The position numbers and the translations under genes are program-made. This document shows, one piece after another, positions 1-9,249 of a stretch of DNA of 64,000 nucleotides. The stretch's first letter is position 1; every line of letters begins with the position of its first letter. Source of the stretch: Singulisphaera sp045290345. GTDB taxonomy: Bacteria; Planctomycetota; Planctomycetia; Isosphaerales; Isosphaeraceae. A model generated the notes under the pieces. That model made no database searches. It worked only from the letters and a program-made list of their open reading frames with translations, and had not been told where the DNA came from. The stretch is taken from contig NZ_CP155447.1 in assembly GCF_045290345.1 (NCBI RefSeq), positions 10,664,001-10,728,000 on the forward strand, written 5' to 3'.

Positions 1-2596
1 CCACCGACCTTGCCACCGTCGCCTGGATCTCCTCGACCACGCTCGTCAGGTCACGCCCGGCCGTGTTCGCCTGCACGACGATACGGCGAACGACGTTCTC
101 GCGGTTGATTGTGTTCGGTCCGACGGTCTGGAGCACCTCAGCGACGCTTCCCAGGGCCACTTTCGCTCCCGACGGAGTGCCGATCAAAGTCGACCGGACC
201 ACCTCGACATCGTGGCGCGCTCGCTCGTCAAACCAGACGACGAGGTCGAAGGTCCGCTGCCCCTCGAGCACCTGGGAGACGGCCCGTCCCTGGAAGGCGG
301 TCTCCAACGCCTCGGCCACATCGCCGGGGGCCAGGCCATGGCGTGCCGCCACTTCGCGCCTGATGCGGACTTGGACCTGGGGGATGTCCACCTGCGGCTC
401 GACCTGGAGGTCCACCACGCCCGGGACCGCGGCCATCAGCAGGGCAATTTCGTCGGCCTTGTCGCGGAGCACGATCAGGTCCGGGCCGAACAACTTGACA
501 ACGACCTGGGCGCGGATCCCCGACATGATGTGGTCGAGCCGGTGTGAGATCGGCTGGCCGATGTTGAAGACTACGCCCGGCATCTCCGAGAGCGTGTCAC
601 GGATCTCGGCCAGCACGACCGCTCTGGGCCGCCCGACGCGCTCGATCCCATGGTCGCGGAGACCGGGCAGCGCCCGTGCGACGGCGTTGATCACCCCCGG
701 CCGCGGGCGCTCGGGTTCGACCAGGCCGACGTCGATCTCGGAGAAATTGACGTTCTCGGCATGCTCGTCCAGTTCGGCTCGGCCCGTCCGGCGGGCGACA
801 TGCGTGACCTCGGGGATTTTCAGGAGCATCTGTTCGATCCGCGTTCCCAGGCGATCCGACTCCGCGAGGTTCGTGCCTGGGGGGCAAGTCGCCGCCAGGG
901 TCAGCGTCCCCTCGTTGAACTCGGGGAGGAACTCGCCTCCCATCCAGCCGATGCTCGCTGCCGAGACCACGACCAGCAACGCGACGGAGAGGAGGATGGC
1001 GGTCGTGTGCCGCAGCGTGAACCGGAGCAGTTGCTCGTCAAGGCGCTTCAGGCCCCGCAGCAGCAGGGGATCGCCATGCCGTGCCAGGAACCGGGCACGG
1101 GGGAGGAGTAGAGAGGCCAGCGCCGGGGTCACTGTCAGCGAGACCAGGAGCGAGGCCAGCAGGGTCAGCAGGTACGATACGCCCAGGGGGGCAAACATCC
1201 GCCCTTCGAGACCGGGCAGTGAAAACAGGGGCGTGACCACAAGGACGACGATCAGGGTGGCGTAGACGATGCTGTTTCGCACCTCCGCTGAAGCGTGGAA
1301 GACAACTTCCAGCGGCGGGTCAGGTCGTTCCTTCTGGGCGTTCTCCTTTAAACGTCGGTAGATATTCTCGACGTCAACGATCGAGTCGTCGACCAGTTCG
1401 CCAATCGCCACGGCCAGGCCGCCGAGCGTCATCGTATTGATGGTCACCCCGAAATAGTCGAACACGAGTGCGGTGACAACGATCGAGAGTGGGATCGCCG
1501 CCAGCGTGATCAGGCTGACCCGAAGATTCCAGAGAAAGAGGAACAGGACGACGACCACCCAGAAGGCCCCGTCGCGGATCGCCTCCAGGACGTTTGCAAT
1601 CGCCGTATCGATGAACCGCTGCTGGCGGAAGATCTCCGTGTCGAGGGTCACGCCGGTCGGCACCGTGGCGCGGATTTCGCCCAGGGTGTGGTCGATCCGT
1701 CGGGTCAGGTCCAGCGTGTCGGCCCCCGGCTGCTTCTGCACCGAGAGGATTACGGCAGGCTTGCCGCCGACGCTTCCCTGGCCACGCTTGACCGGCCCCC
1801 CGAGGCGGACCTCCGCGACCTGCCGCACGGTGATCGGTACGGGGTCGCCCGTGCGAACAACGGTCTCGGCAAGATCGCCGAGGCTTGTGGCTCGCCCGAC
1901 GATGCGGATCAGCGATTCCCGGTCCTTCTCCTGCAGGAAACCGCCGCCAGTGGCTGCGTTCGACCGAGAGACGGCGCGGGTGAGTTCGTCGAGCGTCACG
2001 CCGTACCGAGCCAGCCGCTCAGGGGAGGTGAGCACCTGATACTGTTTCAGTTCACCGCCAAGCACGGTGACCTGGGCAACGCCCGCCTGAGCGAGCAGGC
2101 GCGGGCGGACGACCCAGTCGGCGAGCGTGCGAAGCTCCATCGCGTTCGTCGCGCCGTTGGAGGTAAGACCAATCAGCAAAACCTCGCCCATGATCGATGT
2201 GATCGGAGCCATGACCGGGTTCAAATCGGTCGGAAGCCGGGCGCGGACAAGTTGGAGCTTCTCCGCAACGATCTGGCGGGCGACGTAGATGTCCGTGCCC
2301 CAGTCGAACTCGGCCCAGACGATCGAGAGCCCAATGCCGGAGGCGGAGCGGACGCGCCGGACGCCGCTGGCTCCGTTCATCGCCGCCTCGATCGGGAACG
2401 TCACCAGAGTCTCGACCTCCTCGGGCGCGAGCCCGTGGGACTCGGTCATGACGGTGACCATGGGCCGGTTCAAGTCGGGGAAGACGTCGATTGGGATCTG
2501 GGTCGCGCGGTAGCCCCCGTACGCGGCCAGGACCAGCGAGCCGACCAGGACGAGCAGGCGGTTCTTGAGCGAGAACTGGATGAGCGAACTGAGCAT
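1..2596 (-). CDS. Heavy-metal efflux RND permease, CusA/CzcA family (3'-truncated by window edge)
   Basis: Inner-membrane proton-driven pump that exports metal cations through a tripartite envelope complex. The minus-strand reading frame opens at ATG 2596 (MLSSLIQFSLKNRLL, the usual first transmembrane helix) and stays open for 865 codons to the left edge, so about 170 C-terminal residues of the roughly 1040-residue family are missing. Visible hallmarks are the periplasmic porter segment with DVFPDLNRP, the TM4 segment GELVDDSIVDVENIYRRL carrying the two aspartates of the proton relay, and GGEFLPEFNEGTL after TM7. The TM4 signature is not one I can tie to a specific metal, so substrate is open. 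The adaptor gene lies 81 bp upstream on the same strand. No outer-membrane factor is visible within the window; it may lie to the left. Confidence 0.93.
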   Translation of the reverse strand, partial: MLSSLIQFSLKNRLLVLVGSLVLAAYGGYRATQIPIDVFPDLNRPMVTVMTESHGLAPEEVETLVTFPIEAAMNGASGVRRVRSASGIGLSIVWAEFDWGTDIYVARQIVAEKLQLVRARLPTDLNPVMAPITSIMGEVLLIGLTSNGATNAMELRTLADWVVRPRLLAQAGVAQVTVLGGELKQYQVLTSPERLARYGVTLDELTRAVSRSNAATGGGFLQEKDRESLIRIVGRATSLGDLAETVVRTGDPVPITVRQVAEVRLGGPVKRGQGSVGGKPAVILSVQKQPGADTLDLTRRIDHTLGEIRATVPTGVTLDTEIFRQQRFIDTAIANVLEAIRDGAFWVVVVLFLFLWNLRVSLITLAAIPLSIVVTALVFDYFGVTINTMTLGGLAVAIGELVDDSIVDVENIYRRLKENAQKERPDPPLEVVFHASAEVRNSIVYATLIVVLVVTPLFSLPGLEGRMFAPLGVSYLLTLLASLLVSLTVTPALASLLLPRARFLARHGDPLLLRGLKRLDEQLLRFTLRHTTAILLSVALLVVVSAASIGWMGGEFLPEFNEGTLTLAATCPPGTNLAESDRLGTRIEQMLLKIPEVTHVARRTGRAELDEHAENVNFSEIDVGLVEPERPRPGVINAVARALPGLRDHGIERVGRPRAVVLAEIRDTLSEMPGVVFNIGQPISHRLDHIMSGIRAQVVVKLFGPDLIVLRDKADEIALLMAAVPGVVDLQVEPQVDIPQVQVRIRREVAARHGLAPGDVAEALETAFQGRAVSQVLEGQRTFDLVVWFDERARHDVEVVRSTLIGTPSGAKVALGSVAEVLQTVGPNTINRENVVRRIVVQANTAGRDLTSVVEEIQATVARSV

Positions 2597-2677
2597 GCGA
2601 CTGGACCCCGGTCTCGGTTCCGACTCTGACACCAATCCCCACCTTGTGACCGCGCCCCCGGCCAATGTCGGGCGGCC

Positions 2678-4786
2678 TCAACGACCTCGACGAGCCACTC
2701 GATCTCGATCGCCCGGGGCGAGCGGACTCGCGATGGTCATGCTCGCCTGCGCCCCTTCGAACAACAGCCCGTCGGGGTTGTCGACCTCGCCCCAGACGGG
2801 CAGGACGAGCTCGCCGGGGCCGAGTTCCGGCGCGATGCGGACCAGGGCACCGGTCACCGTCCGGCCGGGCAGTGACGGGAAGGTCACGCTGGCTTCGTCG
2901 CCGATCCGGACCCTTGCCGCGTCCCGTTCGAGCACATAGCCTTTAATCCAGAGCCGGGAGGCGTCGTGAACCTCGAACGGCGCATCAGACGGCCGGACCA
3001 CCTGCCCAGGCACGACCTCGAAGTGCTCGAGCCGTCCCGAGAGTGGGGCACGGATCGGGACCGTCATCGCGAGCACCACTTCCGATTCCGGGGAGGCGAG
3101 GTTGGCCTCACCGATTTTTCGGAGATCGTCCGCCGTAAGGCCGATGGCGAGCAACTTGGCCCGCAAGGCCGCCAGGGTGTTGTCGAGGATTTGCAGCTCG
3201 GCCTCGGCTCGCCAGAGGTCTACCTTGGGAGACGCGCCGATCGGTGCCAGGGCACGAAGTCGGCTGACCTCCTGGAAACACCATTCCCGACTGACGCGGG
3301 CCTGAACCAGGTCGAGCTGGAGGTTCCGGAGTGAGAGGCTGTCGATCTCGGCCAGGATCTGGCCTTCACGCACCTGATCCCCCGAGTGGACGAGGATCTT
3401 GGCGATCCGTCCCTCGATCCGAGGGTTGGCGAAGCGCTTGCGGTCTGTGGGGAGCTCGACGGTCGCCTGTGCCACGATCCTGGTCCGGGCTCCGAACGCC
3501 GAGGCCGATCCGTTGGGGATCTGCCTGGCACCTCGCACGACGGGCAAAGGACTCACCGGCCTCGGGCCCAGAGCGTCCGCTGTCGGCTCAGAGGCGGTTC
3601 CCAGCAAGGAGATCAAGACGTGCTTTCCGGTAACGACGACGTAGTCACCAGGGAAGAGTCCGTCGCTGATCTCGACCCGATTGCCGGCCCGAGTGCCGAT
3701 CTTCACTCGGCGGCGTTCGTATCGACCTTCTCCCCTCAGTCTCATCACGAACACGTCGTCCTTGCCCTCGATGAGCGCATCCGTTGGACAGACAATCGCC
3801 CCTTCAGCCGTCCCTGCGCGGATCTCCATCAGGCCGGACATCGCTGGGCGGAGCGCGTGATCCCTGTTGTCGACGTGAGCTAAGACGGACAGTGTGCGGG
3901 CCTTGGATTCGATGGTCTGGTGGCTATGCTCGATCCGACCTTGCGCAACTTTTCCCGGCAGCGAGGCAAATGTCGCGGTGAAGGCCTGGCCGATGCGGAA
4001 CCGCCCGACGTCCGACTCCAAGAGCTCACCAACGATCTCGACCTCAGAGAGATCGAGAACGTGGAAGAGATGCTCGGTTGGTGTGACAACCTGGCCCACC
4101 CGGACATCCGCATGCCGAATCATGCCGGTGATGGGACTTGTGATCGAGACGGTCCGCTGCGGCTGGCCCGTGGTTCGGACGCTTGCGATTGTCTCACGAC
4201 TGAGCCCCAGGGCGCGTAGCTTTTGGGTCGTGATCGCCAGCCGGGACGTGGCTTCCTCGAAGCTCCTCCGCGCCTTGAGCACGACGACATGGGCGGAGGT
4301 ATTCGTTCGGCCCAGTTCCTCTTGATGCTCGAGAAGCCGTTTGGCCAACGCGTGCTCGGCGACCGCCCGGAGCATCTCCCGTTGGAACGCCTCCAGCTCC
4401 AGACTCTCGACGCGGGCCAGCTCCTGTCCGGACACGACGGCGTCTCCCGGCCGGACGAGCACACGCTCGATCCGCCCCGGCACCAGCGTGGTAATCATTG
4501 CCTGCCGACTCCAGGGGAGCTGAACCTTGGCCTGGGCTCGCATCACGCGGTGTACATCGCCAAGCGCTACCTTGGCGACTTCCAGGCCGAGGGCTTCGCG
4601 GGCATTGGCGGTGAGCAGGATCTGGTTGCCCTCGACGGTCGCTCCCTTCGTGGGCAAAGCGGCATGCCCCTCGTGGCCATGGGCAGGAATGACCCTGTGC
4701 ACCGCCGCCACGACCCCAAGTAACAGGGCAACCCGGGCTGGCCGCAGCCGGGCGTGTCGCGTGACATCAATTCGGTTCGGACTCAT
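2678..4786 (-). CDS. RND periplasmic adaptor with two tandem HlyD-like modules
   Basis: Periplasmic adaptor (CusB/HlyD type) linking the RND pump to the outer membrane. A start at ATG 4786 is preferred over the upstream TTG 4822 because GGGAG sits 8 bases before it and it gives a clean N-terminal signal segment followed by a His-containing HGHEGH stretch. At 702 residues it is almost twice the family norm. Residues about 40-390 form a complete adaptor: lipoyl half (GRIERVLVRPGDAV), helical hairpin, second half (SPITGMIRHADVRVGQ), barrel and membrane-proximal domain. Residues about 415-690 repeat the plan: GRIAKILVHSGDQVREGQ, hairpin, APLSGRLEHFEVVPGQ and a second barrel. This looks like an internal duplication or fusion of two adaptors, which normally trimerise or hexamerise as single modules. 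It is followed directly by the permease gene and preceded by a lipoprotein gene. Confidence 0.9.
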   Translation of the reverse strand: MSPNRIDVTRHARLRPARVALLLGVVAAVHRVIPAHGHEGHAALPTKGATVEGNQILLTANAREALGLEVAKVALGDVHRVMRAQAKVQLPWSRQAMITTLVPGRIERVLVRPGDAVVSGQELARVESLELEAFQREMLRAVAEHALAKRLLEHQEELGRTNTSAHVVVLKARRSFEEATSRLAITTQKLRALGLSRETIASVRTTGQPQRTVSITSPITGMIRHADVRVGQVVTPTEHLFHVLDLSEVEIVGELLESDVGRFRIGQAFTATFASLPGKVAQGRIEHSHQTIESKARTLSVLAHVDNRDHALRPAMSGLMEIRAGTAEGAIVCPTDALIEGKDDVFVMRLRGEGRYERRRVKIGTRAGNRVEISDGLFPGDYVVVTGKHVLISLLGTASEPTADALGPRPVSPLPVVRGARQIPNGSASAFGARTRIVAQATVELPTDRKRFANPRIEGRIAKILVHSGDQVREGQILAEIDSLSLRNLQLDLVQARVSREWCFQEVSRLRALAPIGASPKVDLWRAEAELQILDNTLAALRAKLLAIGLTADDLRKIGEANLASPESEVVLAMTVPIRAPLSGRLEHFEVVPGQVVRPSDAPFEVHDASRLWIKGYVLERDAARVRIGDEASVTFPSLPGRTVTGALVRIAPELGPGELVLPVWGEVDNPDGLLFEGAQASMTIASPLAPGDRDRVARRGR

Positions 4787-4818
4787 GGCGGCGACTCCCG
4801 ATCGGGACCAAGCGAATT

Positions 4819-5349
4819 TCAACCCTTGGTGGCAGGAACCGTCCCGGCGACTTCGTCCAACTGCTTGATGGATTGATCGATGGCCTTCGAGACGGACGAA
4901 TAGTCGGGATTCTGTTTGGCGTCGATCTTGGTGTGAACCTTGTTAAAGAGTTCACGAATCTGTTGAGCGGTTGTATTAACCGTCTCCCATTGTTCCTTGG
5001 GTACACTGCTGTCTCGCGCGACCTCCGGCAGCCAGTTCAAAACGATGTCCAGCTCGTCGAGCGCCCGATGGGCCTTGGTTGGTCGCCCGGCGGCGATCTC
5101 GTCGCGGATCGTATCGCGATAGCCCTTGATCCTCGTCAGCGCGGCTGGGAAGTCTGCCGGACGCTTCACATCAGCCTCCTTGATTGGCAGATCGTCGGGG
5201 TCCGCTGAGACGGCGGCATTCACTTCGGAAACGGCCGCGGGATTCGACGGCTGCGCAGGGGGTTGTGGATTCGTCTCGCCGCAGCCGGTCAGAAAAGCCG
5301 AGACGGTGAAACTCGCGAAATAGGCGGCCAAGATCCTGGAACGGACCAT
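4819..5349 (-). CDS. Lipoprotein of the metal-efflux locus, unknown function
   Basis: Predicted 176-residue lipoprotein. ATG 5349 is chosen because AAGGAG lies 6 bases upstream; a GTG 15 bases earlier is also in frame. The signal peptide ends in a lipobox LTGC near residue 23, then a Pro/Ala-rich linker and a mostly helical domain with many Lys, Asp and Gln. The family is not one I recognise. Its stop overlaps the upstream TTG of the adaptor frame and lies 32 bp before the preferred adaptor ATG, so it is almost certainly co-transcribed with the efflux genes. A role as a periplasmic metal sensor or chaperone is only a guess from context. Confidence 0.82.
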   Translation of the reverse strand: MVRSRILAAYFASFTVSAFLTGCGETNPQPPAQPSNPAAVSEVNAAVSADPDDLPIKEADVKRPADFPAALTRIKGYRDTIRDEIAAGRPTKAHRALDELDIVLNWLPEVARDSSVPKEQWETVNTTAQQIRELFNKVHTKIDAKQNPDYSSVSKAIDQSIKQLDEVAGTVPATKG

Positions 5350-5478
5350 GGAAGACTCCTTCACCTGAGGGGAATCGATGGATTTCTCTGAACGTGGTCA
5401 CAACGAACGACGGAGGCTCACGCAGCCGCCTGGTTCAGGCGGGCGGAGGAGTCTTGGGATGAAGCGTGAGGTGGGCGA

Positions 5479-6015
5479 TCAGATGCGGAGAACGCCTGAG
5501 CGCGCATGGCGCGCAGCATCAGACAGAAGAGGGGAGGAACCCGGCGGAGCGGCCGGATAGGGGCATGGTGAGGGCGCAAAGTCGAGAAATGAGGCCCAGG
5601 TCAGAGGTGAAGGATTCCAATCGACGCACGGCCCATCTTGGAGCGGGCCGCGCCAGCCATCATCGATCAGGCGGACGAAGGCCATTCCTGCGTCATCGGG
5701 TTGGTCGGTCTGCCCCGAGGTGCTTTCCGGATCGGGGTATGTCAGCTCGAAACCAAGCCAGGCGAAGTGGACGTGGGACGTCCGCCCTGCGAGCGGGTCC
5801 CGTTCCTGTTCGCCGTGATGAGCGGGATGGTGATCGTGGGAATGCCCATCGTCCGGGGAAGTCCGGGCGTGCCTATGAGGATGACGCTCAGTATGATGAT
5901 GATGGTGCTGACCTGTTCCTTCGTGAGTATGTCGGATACCGGGCGGCGCAAGGCCGCAAGTCAGCATGAGGGCTGACAAGACCAGGCCTGTCGGTGTCCG
6001 GCTCAAAAACTTCAA
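5479..6015 (-). CDS. Histidine-rich secreted protein beside the metal-efflux genes
   Basis: Predicted 178-residue exported protein starting at TTG 6015 (MKFLSRTPTGLVLSALMLTCG when read as Met); a later in-frame ATG would remove the signal segment. Residues about 29-75 are crowded with histidines (HHHHHTERHPHRHAR, then HSHDHHPAHH), a composition typical of metal-binding or metal-buffering regions. The rest is Pro/Asp-rich and ends near residue 150 with a Pro/Cys segment that could sit in the membrane. It is first in the minus-strand group leading into lipoprotein, adaptor and permease. Metal binding is inferred from composition and neighbours; no known domain is recognised. Confidence 0.72.
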   Translation of the reverse strand: MKFLSRTPTGLVLSALMLTCGLAPPGIRHTHEGTGQHHHHHTERHPHRHARTSPDDGHSHDHHPAHHGEQERDPLAGRTSHVHFAWLGFELTYPDPESTSGQTDQPDDAGMAFVRLIDDGWRGPLQDGPCVDWNPSPLTWASFLDFAPSPCPYPAAPPGSSPLLSDAARHARSGVLRI

Positions 6016-6323
6016 GAGATGTCACTCGGAACGAGATCCGCGAGCAGCGTCAATTACATTGGGCGATTTCTCCAAAATATCGTAACCACACCTCCGCACG
6101 TGGTCAACCAAGGCCGTTTGCCCGAGGTCCTGTTCGGATCGTCACGCTTCTTTGTCAGCGCCACCTGTCGCTTGTCGCGGGCGACCGCGGCAAGTCTGTC
6201 CTACTACCTGGCGGACGGTGACCACGTTGCTCTCTCCATCCGTGACGATCCATTGTAAATCGTTGATAGCCCCATAACGGGTTAGGCGAAGCTTTACCTC
6301 CAGCCTCCGGAAAAGGTTCGACG
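6016..6323. other. Intergenic region between divergent genes
   Basis: This 308-bp gap separates the minus-strand metal locus from the plus-strand propeller gene, so it should hold promoters for both. I see no convincing sigma-70 hexamers, operator palindrome or riboswitch. Short open frames here have no recognisable sequence. Confidence 0.5.
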
Positions 6324-7463
6324 ATGCAACAACCAACGAGACGAGTCCGACTCCGCCTGGGCGTGCTGTTTGCTCTGAGCATCATCGCAACCGGAGCGAT
6401 GGGCTCGGAGCCAGTCCGAGTTGTCGCTGAGGACGGACCTGACCGCGACGCCAAGCAGCCACAGGTCGCGGTGGACTCCGGTGGTCGAATCTACATCGTT
6501 TTCGGCCGGGACGACACGATCCGCCTTGCCGCCTCGAGCGATGGCGGGCGGAACTATGACGTGAACACCGTCGGATCCGTCGGTTCGCTCGCCCTCGGCA
6601 TGCGCCGGGGGCCACGGGTCGCAGCCACGTCAGAGGCCGTCGTGGTCACAGCGATCGGCGGCCGTGAGGGCAAAGGTCGGGACGGCGACGTCCTCGCCTG
6701 GCGTTCGCCGGATGGCGGCAAGACGTGGACCGGGCCGACCCGCGTGAATACGGTCGAAAGCTCCGCTCGGGAGGGCCTCCACGGCATGGCCGCCGGCCCC
6801 AACGGGCAGGTTTTCTGCACCTGGCTTGACCTCCGGAATAAGCAGACGGAGATCTACGGCTCCCTCTCGAAGGACGGCGGCGTGAACTGGGAGCCAGAGG
6901 CCCTGGTATACCGCTCCCCAGACAGGAGCGTGTGCGAGTGCTGCCATCCCTCCGCGGCGTTCGGCCCCGATGGCACGCTCCACGTCATGTGGCGCAATCA
7001 GGTCAGGGGTGCCCGCGACCTCTATCTCACCCGTTCGTCTGACGGCGGCAAGACGTTCCGTCCGGCGGAGAAGCTCGGCCGTGGGAGCTGGCCGCTGAAC
7101 GCCTGCCCGATGGACGGCGGTGCGGTCGCCGCCGGGCCTGCGGGACGAGTCGAGACGGTCTGGATGAGGGCCGGGTCGATGTTCGCCGCGAGGCCAGGTG
7201 AAGCAGAGCGATCCCTTGGCCGCGGTGTCCAAGGTTGGACCGCCTTCGGTACCGAGGGCTCGTACGCCGTGTGGCTGGAGAACCGGCCGGGCAAACTCCT
7301 GGCGCTGCTGCCCGACGCCAGTTTGCGGACCCTCGACGAACGAGCTTCCGATCCGGTTGTCGCCGCCGCTCCCGATGGCCGCGGCCCGGTGGTCGCGGCC
7401 TGGGAAGCCAAAGAAGTCGGCGGCATCGTCTCCGTGGTGCTCGAACAGCCAAGGAACCAATAG
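6324..7463 (+). CDS. Exported sialidase-fold (BNR/Asp-box) protein with CxCC motif
   Basis: A 379-residue exported six-bladed-propeller protein. The signal peptide is residues 1-27. At least four Asp-box repeats are visible (SSDGGRNY, SPDGGKTW, SKDGGVNW, SSDGGKTF), the hallmark of the sialidase/neuraminidase fold. Between blades lies RSVCECCHPSAAF, a C-x-C-C motif seen in many database proteins labelled exo-alpha-sialidase; it argues for a metal-binding or redox role rather than glycosidase activity. The catalytic Arg triad of true sialidases is not evident. The gene diverges from the His-rich/metal-efflux group, which fits a role linked to metals, but that is inference. Confidence 0.8.
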   Translation: MQQPTRRVRLRLGVLFALSIIATGAMGSEPVRVVAEDGPDRDAKQPQVAVDSGGRIYIVFGRDDTIRLAASSDGGRNYDVNTVGSVGSLALGMRRGPRVAATSEAVVVTAIGGREGKGRDGDVLAWRSPDGGKTWTGPTRVNTVESSAREGLHGMAAGPNGQVFCTWLDLRNKQTEIYGSLSKDGGVNWEPEALVYRSPDRSVCECCHPSAAFGPDGTLHVMWRNQVRGARDLYLTRSSDGGKTFRPAEKLGRGSWPLNACPMDGGAVAAGPAGRVETVWMRAGSMFAARPGEAERSLGRGVQGWTAFGTEGSYAVWLENRPGKLLALLPDASLRTLDERASDPVVAAAPDGRGPVVAAWEAKEVGGIVSVVLEQPRNQ

Positions 7464-7523
7464 GCTGATTAAACTGTCGGACCCGCAACCGTTTGAGTCG
7501 TCCGGCCGACAGTCCTTGGAACT

Positions 7524-9158
7524 TTATTCCAGGTAGCCAAGATCGGCCAACCGCTGCTCGATGATCGCCTGCTCTTCGGGCGTGTAGTCGAACTGGGCCC
7601 GATGAGGCCCGACGACGGCCGGGGTCGCGGGATCCTGGCGGATGGTCGGGAGCTCGGCAATGCAGGGGAGGGGCTTCCCCTCGATATGCCCGGGAATCGG
7701 GAGACCCAGCAGCTTCAAGACGGTGGGGGCGATGTCGGGCAGTTCGGCCTGCAGCGTCCGGCCCGGTTCGATCCCTGCTCCGCAGAGCGCGACGATCCCT
7801 TCGGGGCGATGCGTGCCGGGCAAGTTCGCGTCGGGTTCGACCCACCCTCGGCCCGGGGCGAGCTTGGTGCGAACCCAGTACGACTCGTCCGGAAGCGCGA
7901 TCAGGTCGGGGTACCCCTCGCGGGCCGGGTCAAGGCCGTAGGCTTCGGCGGTCGAGATGACCAGCGGGAACAAGGGAGTGCCCGATTCCGGATGCCGAGC
8001 TTCGGCCAACGCTTGCGACGCCGCGACGCGAGCCTCGTCGATTTGCCGGGGCGTGGTCAACGGTGCGCCGGCCCGCCGGTCGGTCGAGTTCAAATAAACC
8101 ATCGCCGCCGTATCCTGGTGCGGCGCAAATGCGAGAGTCCGCTTCCAGTCGAACGGGAACTGGGCTTCCACCGAGAGATCGAACGACGACGAACGAGCCG
8201 AGGGATCGTCACGCTTTGCCCCCCAGAGCCGCGCGTGGTCGGCGGCTTGCTTGGCCCGACGGACGAGTTTGCCCGAGACTCCCGGCACACGCGCCACCCC
8301 GGCCTCGATCAGGATCCGGTTCACATGGATCCGGCCCAGGCAAGGACCGAAGCCGTGGTCACTGACCACCAGGACCCCCGCGTTGCGGCGGTCGGCCAGT
8401 TCGACCAAGGTCCCAATCGCCCGGTCGAGCCCACGCATGACTTCGCCGGCCGCGGCGTTCCAAGGCGGGTTGTCGATCCCCGTCTCATCCACGTTCAAGT
8501 AGCGCCAGGCACGATGCTGGAACGGGTCGAGGTTCTGGAACTGGACCATCAAGGCCGACCAGTCGGGCACCATCCGGTCCGCGAGCACTCCCCCCTCAGC
8601 GCGTCCCATGAAACTCTCGGCCGTGAGCCGGGCGTTCTCGGTGAGCTCGGCGAGCGACTGTGGGGCACGCTTCCAGAAGTACTTGAGGCTGTAGTTGGGC
8701 ACCTCGGCGCGAAGCCGTTCGGCGAATTCAGGGGCACCCGAGAGCGCGGCGTCGAGATGAGGCGCGTCCATGCCCGAGACGACCACACCCCGGACGGCCA
8801 GCGGCGGATAGGTGACCGGCACATTCAGGCTGACCACCGACCGCCCTGCCTGGGAAAGCAGGTGCCAGAACGTCGGCACCCGTACCCTGGCGGAGTGGTT
8901 GACCTTCATCTGACCGGCGGCCACATCGTAGTAGCGATGGTCGAAGACCCCATGGCGGGCCGGACCACAACCGGTCATCATCGTCGTCCAGGCGGCCGAC
9001 GTCACTGGGGGAACGATCGACCGCAAGGTCCCATGAGCCGTCCGCGCCAGCAGTGCGTCGAGATTCGGCATCAGGCCGCGCTTCCGCATCGGGTCAAGAA
9101 CGGTCCACGTGGCACCGTCGAGCCCGAGAATCACGAGGCGGTTGAGCGTTGTCGACAT
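7524..9158 (-). CDS. Alkaline-phosphatase-superfamily phosphodiesterase (type I)
   Basis: A 544-residue hydrolase of the type I phosphodiesterase/nucleotide pyrophosphatase branch of the alkaline phosphatase superfamily. ATG 9158 is preferred over an ATG 48 bases upstream because GAGGT lies 8 bases before it and the protein then begins MSTTLNRLVILGLDG, placing the metal-binding Asp where the family has it. The nucleophile region is PPVTSAAWTTMMTG (Thr), and later metal ligands are seen in VVSDHGFGPCLGRIHVN and in the GTHRPEGI segment near the C-terminus. There is no signal peptide, so it is probably cytoplasmic. It follows the methyltransferase gene by 91 bp on the same strand. Confidence 0.9.
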   Translation of the reverse strand: MSTTLNRLVILGLDGATWTVLDPMRKRGLMPNLDALLARTAHGTLRSIVPPVTSAAWTTMMTGCGPARHGVFDHRYYDVAAGQMKVNHSARVRVPTFWHLLSQAGRSVVSLNVPVTYPPLAVRGVVVSGMDAPHLDAALSGAPEFAERLRAEVPNYSLKYFWKRAPQSLAELTENARLTAESFMGRAEGGVLADRMVPDWSALMVQFQNLDPFQHRAWRYLNVDETGIDNPPWNAAAGEVMRGLDRAIGTLVELADRRNAGVLVVSDHGFGPCLGRIHVNRILIEAGVARVPGVSGKLVRRAKQAADHARLWGAKRDDPSARSSSFDLSVEAQFPFDWKRTLAFAPHQDTAAMVYLNSTDRRAGAPLTTPRQIDEARVAASQALAEARHPESGTPLFPLVISTAEAYGLDPAREGYPDLIALPDESYWVRTKLAPGRGWVEPDANLPGTHRPEGIVALCGAGIEPGRTLQAELPDIAPTVLKLLGLPIPGHIEGKPLPCIAELPTIRQDPATPAVVGPHRAQFDYTPEEQAIIEQRLADLGYLE

Positions 9159-9249
9159 CGGCACGACCTCAAGAAGTAGGGACCGAGAGAAGACCGGTTG
9201 GATCACCCGCGCGATCCGTCACCAGCAACGGCGAACGCTCGCAGCGCAA

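Noticed and set aside
63..1265. Long open frame on the plus strand opposite the RND permease
   Set aside because: Arg/Ser-rich text without family features; it is an antisense effect of GC-rich codons, while the minus frame has clear RND motifs.
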